DNA of 64,000 nucleotides, taken from assembly GCF_000238095.2 (NCBI RefSeq), contig NZ_JH815225.1, positions 832,724-896,723 of the forward strand, in the 5' to 3' direction. The notes beneath the pieces were generated by a model, which made no database searches, was not told the origin of the DNA, and worked only from the letters and a program-made list of their open reading frames with translations. Source of the stretch: Peptoanaerobacter stomatis (GTDB lineage: Bacteria > Bacillota > Clostridia > Peptostreptococcales > Filifactoraceae). This document shows positions 25,990 through 33,182 of this stretch, in pieces. The stretch's first letter is position 1. Every line of letters starts with the position of its first letter. The position numbers were made by a program, and so were the translations under genes.

Positions 25990-26811
25990 ATTAAATGTTT
26001 CATCGTACTGAGATAGATAATCTGAATATAATTTTTTTAATTCTAGTGATTTAGGTTTATCTGTTTTAGAAAGCCAATCAATGTAAGTATCAATGTTGTT
26101 ATATAATGATTGCTTCATCTCTTCACTATCAGTATATCTTGGATGGTTTACCCAATAATCGTGAAAAATATCTTTTCCTAAAATAGAAAATGGTCCAGCA
26201 CCGTATACAAAAGGTTTTATAGAGGCAGAAGTAATTGTTCCGATATTATCGGTATTTCCACTACCTTTCTTATCACCACATATTCTATATTTTTCTTGAA
26301 CAAATGTTTCTATATTTTTATAGGCAGGAATTATAGAATCTAAACTCTCAAAAGTAACTTTTCCAGTAGTTGGTTTCGGCTCTCGAGTATAGACAACACC
26401 TAAAATATAATGACCGTCATAATCAAAATAATTACCTACAATATTCTTTGTTCCGTTTCTCATAAAACTTGTAAAACTACCTCCAGTAAAGCCAAATTTT
26501 GCTTTTTCACTTCTTCTGTACGTTGTTTTTATATCAATTGCTATTTTTCTTCCATTAGGTTTTACAAAATAAAAGTCAGGGTACACTGTTTGCTGTTCTG
26601 ATTCATGTAATGTATACCCTAATTCTTTTACAGAATTATTTAATGCTTCCAAAGTTATAACTTCAAAAAGTCTTCCAATAATTTTTGAATCATTACCAAA
26701 AGTATATATTTCTTTCTTTTTATTGATAAAACCAACAAGTTCCCATTCATTTTCATTTTTAGGTAAATATTTAGTAATAGTATCAATTATTTTATCTGTA
26801 TATGGTAACAT
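25981..26811 (-). CDS. Type II restriction endonuclease, EcoRV-like (predicted GATATC)
   Basis: 276 residues. The EcoRV active site is visible in order: Glu in RLFEVI (residue 50), YPDF (Asp79), IAIDIKTTY (Asp93, Lys95). GSGNTDNIGT matches the recognition loop of EcoRV, and YTSFIRN-type GGSFTSFMRNGTKNIV matches the segment after the catalytic Lys. These similarities are from memory, not a search. EcoRV cuts GAT/ATC to blunt ends as a homodimer. Transcribed towards the methyltransferase from near the right end of element 2. Confidence 0.88.
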   Translation of the reverse strand: MLPYTDKIIDTITKYLPKNENEWELVGFINKKKEIYTFGNDSKIIGRLFEVITLEALNNSVKELGYTLHESEQQTVYPDFYFVKPNGRKIAIDIKTTYRRSEKAKFGFTGGSFTSFMRNGTKNIVGNYFDYDGHYILGVVYTREPKPTTGKVTFESLDSIIPAYKNIETFVQEKYRICGDKKGSGNTDNIGTITSASIKPFVYGAGPFSILGKDIFHDYWVNHPRYTDSEEMKQSLYNNIDTYIDWLSKTDKPKSLELKKLYSDYLSQYDETFNKK

Positions 26812-26820
26812 GTTCTTCTC

Positions 26821-26842
26821 CTTTTGTTTGCAAATTGTTTGC
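26821..26842 (+). repeat. Integrase arm-type repeat, right end of element 2
   Basis: Exact copy of the 22 bp at 20527-20548. It lies 53 bp inside core 3 and overlaps the leader of the endonuclease gene. Confidence 0.75.
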
Positions 26843-26854
26843 GATTATTTAATT

Positions 26855-26888
26855 AAAGGCTCTGAAACATTTATTTCAAAGCCTTTTT
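26855..26888 (+). terminator. Hairpin with T run at the right end of element 2
   Basis: AAAGGCT(C)TGAAA pairs with TTTCA(A)AGCCTTT, followed by TTTTT. It may insulate the element from outside transcription. Confidence 0.65.
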
Positions 26889-26895
26889 ATTGTAA

Positions 26896-26915
26896 TATCC
26901 GTTATTCCCACTCTT
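26896..26915 (-). other. Attachment core (att 3), right end of element 2
   Basis: Matches core 1 at 19 of 20 bases; minus strand GAGTGGGAATAACGGATA. It has arm repeats on both sides: element 2's on the left and a different pair at 27007-27025 on the right. Confidence 0.75.
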
Positions 26916-27006
26916 TTGCTACTTAGCATTATATCAAATAAAATATTGAATTTAAAGCATTTTTATTTACAAATATATACTAAATTCAACAAAATAATAA
27001 TGAGGT

Positions 27007-27025
27007 GTGGTCAGAGCGTGGTCAG
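27007..27025 (+). repeat. Third arm-type repeat pair (GTGGTCAG), right of core 3
   Basis: Two GTGGTCAG copies at 11-bp period, 91 bp to the right of core 3. Spacing and period copy the left ends of elements 1 and 2, so another element probably starts at core 3. Confidence 0.55.
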
Positions 27026-27502
27026 TATTTGTGCAACTTTGATAATTGTTTTTACTTGTTTTGTATTAGTATATCATTTACTAAAATTTCAGTAAAGATA
27101 TTTTTTGTAATGAGGTAGATCGTGTGTGTCATCATACTCTCTCCGAACCCTCACTTACTTAAATCAATAAAAACGGTCTCTTAATTAGAAGTATACTCTT
27201 TTTTTCCTTTTTAAAAATAAATATTTAAAGTTTCTTCTATGTTTAGTACAACCTTTTTTTGTAATCAGTTGAGGATTTTTCTTCGTTGGAGTATTTATAT
27301 ATTTAGTATAACCTTAGTTATTTTATTATACCCTGCAAATATTTAAAATGCTTAAGTCGAATTAATTATTAAAACTAATTGTAATTTATTTTAACCATCA
27401 CAATTTTATTTTTGCGGAAGTATTATGGAAAAAAATGAAAAATTTTACTTTACTATTCTTGATATTTTGTGGTAAAATAACTAAAAGCTATTTATTATAT
27501 TA
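27026..27502. other. Gene-free stretch of about 480 bp
   Basis: No gene seen. It contains two copies of TTTAGTA(C/T)AACCTT about 60 bp apart (near 27242 and 27301) and is otherwise A+T-rich with short homopolymers. It could be the left end of the third element or of the prophage. Confidence 0.5.
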
Positions 27503-28537
27503 ATGAAAGAAGTGATTATATTGAAAGATAGTGAATATTTAATTCCAACAGCTGAAGAACATAGCTTAAGTACTTATAATGCTCTTTGTCATAGAATATT
27601 TACTAATCCAGATAATACACAAAAAATTTTTTATAATAATATATTGCTTAAAATCAATGACGTTTACGATATCATAGAAAGAGTGAATAGAAAATTCTCA
27701 TTACACAATAATACAGAGTTTTCAATAACAATAGGTGTTAAATTCGATGATAGGGAATACATTGAATTTTCTGGATATGAAAGTTTTAAACATCATGATT
27801 GGAATGAAAATAAGTCTATATTAAACATGACTATAACGTGGGATGCACTTTTAAAAATACCAAATTATGAGATACCACAGAGACACAGGCTTATACTAAA
27901 AATGTCCAATAGTATGAGACCCGAGGAGATTCTTAAAATAATATTCTCTGGAGAAATTGATGATATGGAAGAATTAGATAAAAAATTTTTCCCCATAGTG
28001 GTAAGAGCTGAGTATATATCTCAAAGAATAGGTCAAGAATTAATATCCATAGTTGAAGAATGGGTAAAAAATAATGAGCAACCAACAATTAACCCAAAAT
28101 ACATAAATTATCTTAAACAGAAAAAATATATTATTTCTAAAGCTATTGAATTGATAAGTACTTTGTTAGCATTTTTAGCTTTGGCAACAATATTTTTAAA
28201 TTTTATAGATTCTGTTGATTTTAATAATTTAGGTCAAATTAGTAAAGAAAATTTAAAATTATTATCTCTATACAATATTACGATTATAGCTGTATTAGGT
28301 TTTATAAGTAGAATATCCTATCATTTTGCAACTAAAATTTATGACTTGTTAAGAGATTATGGGTTTGGGTATATGTTTAATATAACAAAAGGAGATAAAA
28401 AATTAATTGATAGACTAAAAAAGCAAGAACAACATTCAAATGTTAGGTTGGTAGTTAATTTTTTATTTGCATTAATTTTTAATGTGATTTGTTCGATAAT
28501 TGCTACAGGAATATTTCCTTATATATTCCATAAGTAG
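27503..28537 (+). CDS. Membrane protein of unknown function
   Basis: 344 residues from ATG 27503; TTG 27521 has the better binding site (GAAAGAAGTGA) and may be the true start. The first 200 residues are soluble, with strand-rich repeats. Three or four hydrophobic segments follow in the C-terminal third (IELISTLLAFLALATIFLNF, LYNITIIAVLGFISRI, VVNFLFALIFNVICSIIATG). I do not recognise a family. A cytosolic sensor fused to a membrane domain is seen in many accessory and defence proteins, but this is only an analogy. It could be a phage accessory gene past the lysis cassette or remnant cargo. Confidence 0.7.
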   Translation: MKEVIILKDSEYLIPTAEEHSLSTYNALCHRIFTNPDNTQKIFYNNILLKINDVYDIIERVNRKFSLHNNTEFSITIGVKFDDREYIEFSGYESFKHHDWNENKSILNMTITWDALLKIPNYEIPQRHRLILKMSNSMRPEEILKIIFSGEIDDMEELDKKFFPIVVRAEYISQRIGQELISIVEEWVKNNEQPTINPKYINYLKQKKYIISKAIELISTLLAFLALATIFLNFIDSVDFNNLGQISKENLKLLSLYNITIIAVLGFISRISYHFATKIYDLLRDYGFGYMFNITKGDKKLIDRLKKQEQHSNVRLVVNFLFALIFNVICSIIATGIFPYIFHK

Positions 28538-28564
28538 TTATTGTAAAATAAGGGAGAGATTTGT

Positions 28565-28690
28565 ATGAAAAAATTCATTCATTCATTCATTCATTATATA
28601 TTAAGCTTCATTAAATATGAGTTTGATGAAATGAAAAATAATAATTCATATGAAAAAAGATTTATAGAAAAAACATATAAATATTTTTAG
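28565..28690 (+). CDS. 41-residue small protein with an ATTC-repeat start
   Basis: ATG with AGGGAGAG upstream, 27 bp after the previous stop. The 5' end of the gene is five tandem copies of a tetranucleotide (ATTC), encoding Phe-Ile-His-Ser repeats, then a charged tail ending in YKYF. Such a repeat in a start region could change length by slippage. No family is recognised; it may be a non-functional leftover. Confidence 0.4.
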   Translation: MKKFIHSFIHYILSFIKYEFDEMKNNNSYEKRFIEKTYKYF

Positions 28691-28744
28691 AATTATAACA
28701 ACCGGTTCAACTTGCGGTTTATTTTCACTAAGGCTATAACAATT

Positions 28745-28771
28745 AAACCCACCAAGCTCTTTGGTGGGTTT
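28745..28771 (+). terminator. Strong intrinsic terminator
   Basis: 11-bp perfect stem AAACCCACCAA/TTGGTGGGTTT with a 5-nt loop, then a T-rich tail. It ends the plus-strand pair 27503-28690. Confidence 0.85.
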
Positions 28772-28898
28772 TGTATTTAAATCAAAATTATACTAAAAAA
28801 TTATTTATATATTTTTTAACATTTCATATAATCTAACTGCTATACTTGCTACTTTGGAAATAGAGAGATAGTACACATATAAAACATTATTATTCTAA

Positions 28899-28934
28899 GG
28901 GGCAAGGCTCTCCGATAAGGAGTGCCGAAGCCCC
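28899..28934. other. G+C-rich segmented hairpin
   Basis: Three stacked perfect stems: GGGGC/GCCCC, GGC/GCC and CTCC/GGAG, separated by small internal loops (AA/GAA, T/T) with a GATAA loop. It stands out in a region of about 25-30% G+C. No T run directly follows. It sits between the plus-strand genes and the prophage lysis terminator. Confidence 0.55.
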
Positions 28935-28952
28935 GTTCTTATTTGCAAACAA

Positions 28953-28986
28953 AAAAGCATACTCTATGCAAATAGGGTATGCTTTT
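28953..28986 (-). terminator. Terminator at the end of the prophage late operon
   Basis: Stem AAAAGCATAC with GTATGCTTTT around a 14-nt loop, 20 bp after the holin stop. A and T runs flank both sides, so it may work both ways. Confidence 0.75.
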
Positions 28987-29005
28987 ATCATTTTTGAAAT
29001 ATAAT

Positions 29006-29356
29006 TTACTTATTTTCTTTCATATAGCTCACTGCTATATCTATTATCATTGATAATATATCTTCATCTAATGATACATTTACTTTTTCTTGTATTTCTT
29101 TTACTGCTTTTTTCATTGCCTCTGCTTTTTTCTCTTTGCTTGTCATATGTGTATTTTCTAAGCCAACGACAATTGACATTAATATATCCGCTATTTTTTG
29201 AAGTTTTACATCTTTAAAGCTCATTTTTGCAAGCAGTAAAGCAAGTTTCAGTTCTGTAATATAATCTAATTTTATCTTGTTTTTATTCATAAAAAATACT
29301 GTAATTGAAAAGCTTATAGCTATAATTATTGCTATCATTGCATCTGTATTAAACAT
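29006..29356 (-). CDS. Phage holin, LL-H-like
   Basis: 116 residues. One N-terminal membrane segment (AMIAIIIAISFSITVFFM) is followed by a charged helical domain. It lies 5 bp after the endolysin gene, at the end of the late operon. The size and layout fit LL-H-type holins that open the membrane to release endolysin. Confidence 0.75.
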   Translation of the reverse strand: MFNTDAMIAIIIAISFSITVFFMNKNKIKLDYITELKLALLLAKMSFKDVKLQKIADILMSIVVGLENTHMTSKEKKAEAMKKAVKEIQEKVNVSLDEDILSMIIDIAVSYMKENK

Positions 29357-29361
29357 ATACG

Positions 29362-30021
29362 TTATCTCCTTTCCGCTAATTTAGCCATCATAACCCACAA
29401 TGCCCAATTGCTTTTATCAATATTCTTTATATGCACATCAGGACTATTTAATAGCTTTAATTCAGCTAACTTATTAATAGCCTGTACAGCATACTCTTTT
29501 TCTTTTTCACTCATAGTTTTAACTTCTCCTTTCTTGTCTAATACATCTGTATCAATCTTTTCTTTATATCTAAGCACACAATCCCAACCGCCACGATGAT
29601 AATTTTTATATTGAGATATATTAATCTCATAGCCAGTTTGGTCGCCAGGTCTTCCGCCTGTAGCTCGTCCAAGTTCATTGATACTTGCCTGTACTATTAG
29701 ACCATTGCCAATATATACAGCGACATGGTGTACTTCATTAAGTAAGACATCACCTCTTACTAAGCCTGCACCTGTACTTAGATTAACAATGTTTCTCACA
29801 TCTTTAAATCCGCAACTTATAAATGCACTTTTCATATTACCTGTATAAGTAGCACCGTATTTAGATTTGACAGGAAATCCTGCCTTTTCAAATGCCGTTA
29901 TTGTTAAACTGCTACAATCATAATCGCCTTTTTCTCCCCATCTGTATTCCTGGTCATATCCAGCTTTATTATCTATTGCTGTTTTTATCATAAATTGTAC
30001 TGCTTTCTCAACTCTACTCAA
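29362..30021 (-). CDS. Endolysin, NlpC/P60-type peptidase
   Basis: 219 residues from a TTG with GGAAGGAG upstream. The catalytic pattern is clear: DCSSLT (Cys) near residue 37 and HHVAVYIGN (His) near 118. The C-terminal about 45 residues (AINKLAELKLLNSPDVHIK … WALWVMMAKL) look like a small wall-binding module. It should cut peptide bonds in peptidoglycan at lysis or act on host walls. Adjacent holin and membrane proteins support this. Confidence 0.88.
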   Translation of the reverse strand: MSRVEKAVQFMIKTAIDNKAGYDQEYRWGEKGDYDCSSLTITAFEKAGFPVKSKYGATYTGNMKSAFISCGFKDVRNIVNLSTGAGLVRGDVLLNEVHHVAVYIGNGLIVQASINELGRATGGRPGDQTGYEINISQYKNYHRGGWDCVLRYKEKIDTDVLDKKGEVKTMSEKEKEYAVQAINKLAELKLLNSPDVHIKNIDKSNWALWVMMAKLAERR

Positions 30022-30100
30022 CTTTTCTCAACTCCTTCCAAATAGGAAAACATTAGAAAAACATTGAAATTACTTGTCCGGATAAATTTCTTCCCTGATT

Positions 30101-30448
30101 TTATACTCCATTTCTAAAATCTTCTTGTCCTAATTCTACATTGTCCATACGATTTATTATCTGCTCTCTAATCTTGCCTTTTTGTCTATTTTCAAGTCCT
30201 GATTTTGCTATTAATGCAGTTAAGACAGGAGCAGAGAAGATAACTGCTCTGTCTAATGTATGACTTGCAAGGTTAGAATCATTTAATTTTACACTTAGAT
30301 ATAAACAAATAAAAAACACTATAAATACAAGTAACATAATTGCAAACATTAATTTTTTACTTGTTTCAATATATTTTTTATCTTTTTTTATTTCCTGTTC
30401 TTGTCTTAGTTTTTCAATGATTTTCTTTTCATCTTTGCTTAAGTTCAA
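30101..30448 (-). CDS. Two-segment membrane protein of the lysis cassette
   Basis: 115 residues. A charged N-terminus is followed by a strong hydrophobic segment (LMFAIMLLVFIVFFICLYLSV) and a weaker one (AVIFSAPVLTALIA), then a basic tail. The start overlaps the previous stop by 4 bp. It may be a second holin or antiholin; no family assigned. Confidence 0.65.
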   Translation of the reverse strand: MNLSKDEKKIIEKLRQEQEIKKDKKYIETSKKLMFAIMLLVFIVFFICLYLSVKLNDSNLASHTLDRAVIFSAPVLTALIAKSGLENRQKGKIREQIINRMDNVELGQEDFRNGV

Positions 30449-30789
30449 TTGCTGTCACTCCTAACTCTGCAAGTTTCTTCTATATTGTCAAGCCTATGAT
30501 GAGCAGACTTAACAGCTTGCTCATTTATTGTCACTCTCCTATCTATTGCATCTACTTTGTTGTCTATATCTTTAATTGTATTGTTTATTTTATCAACATC
30601 TATAGCTATATAATCAAGTGATTTCTTAATCTCTATATGTCTTTCAGCTTGCTTTTCTCTGTCGTTTGCTACTTGCCTTTGTCTTTCCTCATTGTCTTTT
30701 TTGTTGTCTTTTAAAATCTTTGATACAGTAGCATAAACTCCTATTAACGCCACTGTAATTGAAAATAAAACTTCTATTGATATTTGCAT
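30445..30789 (-). CDS. XhlA-like hemolysin/holin accessory protein
   Basis: 114 residues: one N-terminal membrane segment (VLFSITVALIGVYATV) and a long coiled coil with regular heptads (IAIDVDKINNTIKDIDNKVDAIDRR). It resembles the XhlA-type membrane-anchored coiled coils that accompany holins. Tail-to-lysis position agrees. Confidence 0.6.
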   Translation of the reverse strand: MQISIEVLFSITVALIGVYATVSKILKDNKKDNEERQRQVANDREKQAERHIEIKKSLDYIAIDVDKINNTIKDIDNKVDAIDRRVTINEQAVKSAHHRLDNIEETCRVRSDSN

Positions 30790-30861
30790 ATTTCACCACC
30801 TTTTTAAAATTAAAGGCAATAAAAAAAGACCTATTAAGTCTCTTAATATCACCTTGTTTTC

Positions 30862-31035
30862 TTATTCTTTTTCGAGAATATCACATAACTCTTGATATTC
30901 TTCACTTGTTATTCTATCTTTTACTAAAAAAATATCTAACTTTGTTTTGAAATTTTCTATTTTTTCAGCGTTCTTTTTCTTATCTTTAGCAAGTTTTGTA
31001 GCAGTTATTTTTAAATATTCAAATAATTTTATCAT
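30862..31035 (-). CDS. 57-residue XkdX-like small tail protein
   Basis: ATG at 31035, two bases after the stop of the gene upstream on the same strand. The sequence is Lys-rich and helical, ending VKDRITSEEYQELCDI, which recalls the end of XkdX-type proteins (…ITxEqYkeI…). It lies between tail and lysis genes, where XkdX genes usually are. Confidence 0.5.
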   Translation of the reverse strand: MIKLFEYLKITATKLAKDKKKNAEKIENFKTKLDIFLVKDRITSEEYQELCDILEKE

Positions 31036-31037
31036 TT

Positions 31038-31307
31038 TTACATCTCCTCATTTATTAGTTTTTCAAATTCTTCATTTACAATCGTTTCTGCCATTTCTTC
31101 TATTTTCTTTTGCATCTCTAATTTTTCTTTATCTTCAATGATATTGTTTTTATCATCATATGCAAGTTTATTCATATCACAATACTCTGATACTTCTACT
31201 ATTTCAAAATCAATAGTATCAGTAGTGTGTAATGCTTGAGCATTTAATATGTGTTTTTTGCCTTGCTCGTCGATCTTGTAATTTATTAATGCTTTCAATT
31301 TAATCAC
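31038..31307 (-). CDS. Small tail-region protein, function unknown
   Basis: 89 residues. The first half forms beta strands (KLKALINYKIDEQGKKHILNA) and the second a charged helix (EKLEMQKKIEEMAETIVNEEFEKL). It sits between the fibre gene and the XkdX-like gene. No family recognised. Confidence 0.65.
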   Translation of the reverse strand: MIKLKALINYKIDEQGKKHILNAQALHTTDTIDFEIVEVSEYCDMNKLAYDDKNNIIEDKEKLEMQKKIEEMAETIVNEEFEKLINEEM

Positions 31308-31317
31308 TCTCCTTTAC

Positions 31318-31983
31318 TTAAATATTAGTAGTTGCAATTCTTTTCCAAGGCGACCAACTTCCCCATACACATTTTCTATAACACACACAATCCATATTCC
31401 AGCTATACCACATTTGGAAACAAACAGTTTCATTACCAGTTACGTTACCAGGACTAAATACATGTAATATGCCGTCATCAGAATATGGTAAATTAGCGGT
31501 TTGTTGATAACTACAATAATATATTTTCCCGTTTTCTAAGGCAACATTTGCATCTACGATAGTATTTTTATTAGCGGGTTCAACTGAACGCATATCATTC
31601 CAAGCACCCCAAGCATTACCTGTAGAATTTCGTATATACATTGTAGAAAAGTAACCACCTTCAAATGGTATTGCTATTTGTGTTCCGTAACCTACAGCAT
31701 TACTATGTTTAAAATACTTAATGCGAACCCAATTCACTTGTAACCCAAGTTGTATACCTAAATTCGTGTCAGTTTCATAATTATTTGGATATGCGAAATT
31801 GTTTAAAACATCAATACTTACTGAATTAAATGAAAATACCTCAACTTTATTATTCAACTGTTGTCTAAGTTGTTGATTTTCTTCAACAACATTTTTGAGA
31901 TATGTCTCTATTTCTTCCAAACGCTTATTAAACACTTCCGCACTTGCTCTATCAGATGGTTTAAATTTTGTTATTTCAATCAT
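31318..31983 (-). CDS. Tail fibre with pyocin-knob domain
   Basis: 221 residues. An N-terminal coiled coil (EVFNKRLEEIETYLKNVVEEN) suggests a trimer. It is followed by a domain with repeated aromatic patterns GNAWGAWNDM and WGSWSPWKRIA, typical of pyocin-knob host-binding domains. It probably binds cell-surface carbohydrate. The C-terminal region is Cys-rich (MDCVCYRKCVWG), unusual for a fibre. Confidence 0.75.
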   Translation of the reverse strand: MIEITKFKPSDRASAEVFNKRLEEIETYLKNVVEENQQLRQQLNNKVEVFSFNSVSIDVLNNFAYPNNYETDTNLGIQLGLQVNWVRIKYFKHSNAVGYGTQIAIPFEGGYFSTMYIRNSTGNAWGAWNDMRSVEPANKNTIVDANVALENGKIYYCSYQQTANLPYSDDGILHVFSPGNVTGNETVCFQMWYSWNMDCVCYRKCVWGSWSPWKRIATTNI

Positions 31984-32167
31984 AGTACACTTCCTTTCCT
32001 AATACTAAGTACGAATTATCTAATTGTAATACTGCCACTCTATCACCACTTGTAGGTGAATACGATTCAAGACAAGGGTAAGTTCTATCACTTACTTTAT
32101 CGTCTATATCAAACTTTATGCGAAACGGCTTAACGCTTGTAACTGTTCCTATTAGTTTTCTATACAT
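31976..32167 (-). CDS. Small baseplate-type protein
   Basis: 63 residues with an OB-fold-like strand pattern (KLIGTVTSVKPFRIKFDI … GDRVAVLQLDNSYLVLGKE). Genes on both sides overlap it by 8 bp. It resembles short phage baseplate proteins of the DUF2577 kind, but this is from fold pattern alone. Confidence 0.6.
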   Translation of the reverse strand: MYRKLIGTVTSVKPFRIKFDIDDKVSDRTYPCLESYSPTSGDRVAVLQLDNSYLVLGKEVYYD

Positions 32168-33182
32168 TAATCAATCTCCTTAATGAATGCTCCATTGTTC
32201 CACCCACATTACAATCATCTATCTTCCAATATGTCTCAATAAATTTATCATTAATCTTATAAGTTTTTACATTGAGTTTTACACAATTCAAAAAACCATG
32301 TCCTATGTTTATTCCTGTCTTTAAAGTAATATTCTTATATATATTACTTGCTGATACTGCGTCCTTTTGAGCTATATCATATAGCGTCTGATAGTCAAGC
32401 ACATCATCTACAGTTTTAAAATCAACAATCTCACGACCACGATTTACTGTGCTTGATAAGCTGTTAGGATTATTGTTGATATACACAGCTCTAAGCGGCG
32501 CTATCTGACTGTTGTTAGTAGCCCTCACAAATACATTAGGTATATTGAAAAGGTCAATTTCTTCTTGAGTATCTTCAAGTATTAGGCATCCGTCACTGTC
32601 CGAAATGTCGTTGTATTCAATGTCGATTTTTCTGTTTTCAGGCAAAATATAAGGACGAGTTACAAAGTATCCGTCCTTATCTGAATATAAGCTTTCATAA
32701 TTTATAATTTTTAAAAGATAGTTAATGACATCAAGTCTTGATGTACCTATCTCAAAATCTGCATCAGCCTTTGTTACATAAGATTGTAGTTGTATCTTGT
32801 GCTTTGCTCCTTGCAACTGCTTTATCGCTTCATCTATAATGTTACTACCTGCTTTGATTGTAAGTCTTTCCTTAAGTTTGTTTTCTTCAAGAATCAATAA
32901 CTTGTCAAAACACTCAATTTCACGACTATAAGAACCATAAACCTTTCGTGAATTTGATATTAAAAGCGTTGCCAATGTATCTTCTACATCATTTATTTTA
33001 CAAGATATCTGTATCAAATCATTGTTAAAGTCAATATCTTCGCTATTTTCAATTGTAAGATTTGCGGAGTATTTGAGTTTTGCAAGGCTATCATGAGATA
33101 TTGAGCACTTTACCACCTTTAAAAGACGCTTTATATTTTCTTTTTTATCAAGTAGTCTATATTTGAATTTGATTATTCTCAT
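32160..33182 (-). CDS. Tail-tip/baseplate protein
   Basis: 340 residues from the ATG at 33182 (MRIIKFKYRLLDKKENI), which overlaps the upstream stop as ATGA; a longer reading to 33233 is unlikely. It contains a strand-rich N-terminus and GHGFLNCVKLNV near the end. The composition fits Gram-positive phage tail proteins of the DUF5048/endopeptidase-like group found after the distal tail gene. It may form the hub that carries the fibre. Confidence 0.65.
   Translation of the reverse strand: MRIIKFKYRLLDKKENIKRLLKVVKCSISHDSLAKLKYSANLTIENSEDIDFNNDLIQISCKINDVEDTLATLLISNSRKVYGSYSREIECFDKLLILEENKLKERLTIKAGSNIIDEAIKQLQGAKHKIQLQSYVTKADADFEIGTSRLDVINYLLKIINYESLYSDKDGYFVTRPYILPENRKIDIEYNDISDSDGCLILEDTQEEIDLFNIPNVFVRATNNSQIAPLRAVYINNNPNSLSSTVNRGREIVDFKTVDDVLDYQTLYDIAQKDAVSASNIYKNITLKTGINIGHGFLNCVKLNVKTYKINDKFIETYWKIDDCNVGGTMEHSLRRLINV

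Larger units (their letters stand above)
20425..26915. mobile_element. Element 2: compact integrative element with an EcoRV-like system
   Basis: Bounded by attachment cores at 20425-20438 and 26896-26915, with an identical 22-bp arm repeat inside each end (20527-20548, 26821-26842). Plus-strand backbone: regulator, small protein, FtsK-like ATPase, rolling-circle Rep, DUF3173 protein, integrase; cargo: methyltransferase and convergent endonuclease. At 6.5 kb it is of the size of small mobilizable elements that use a conjugative helper. Confidence 0.8.
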
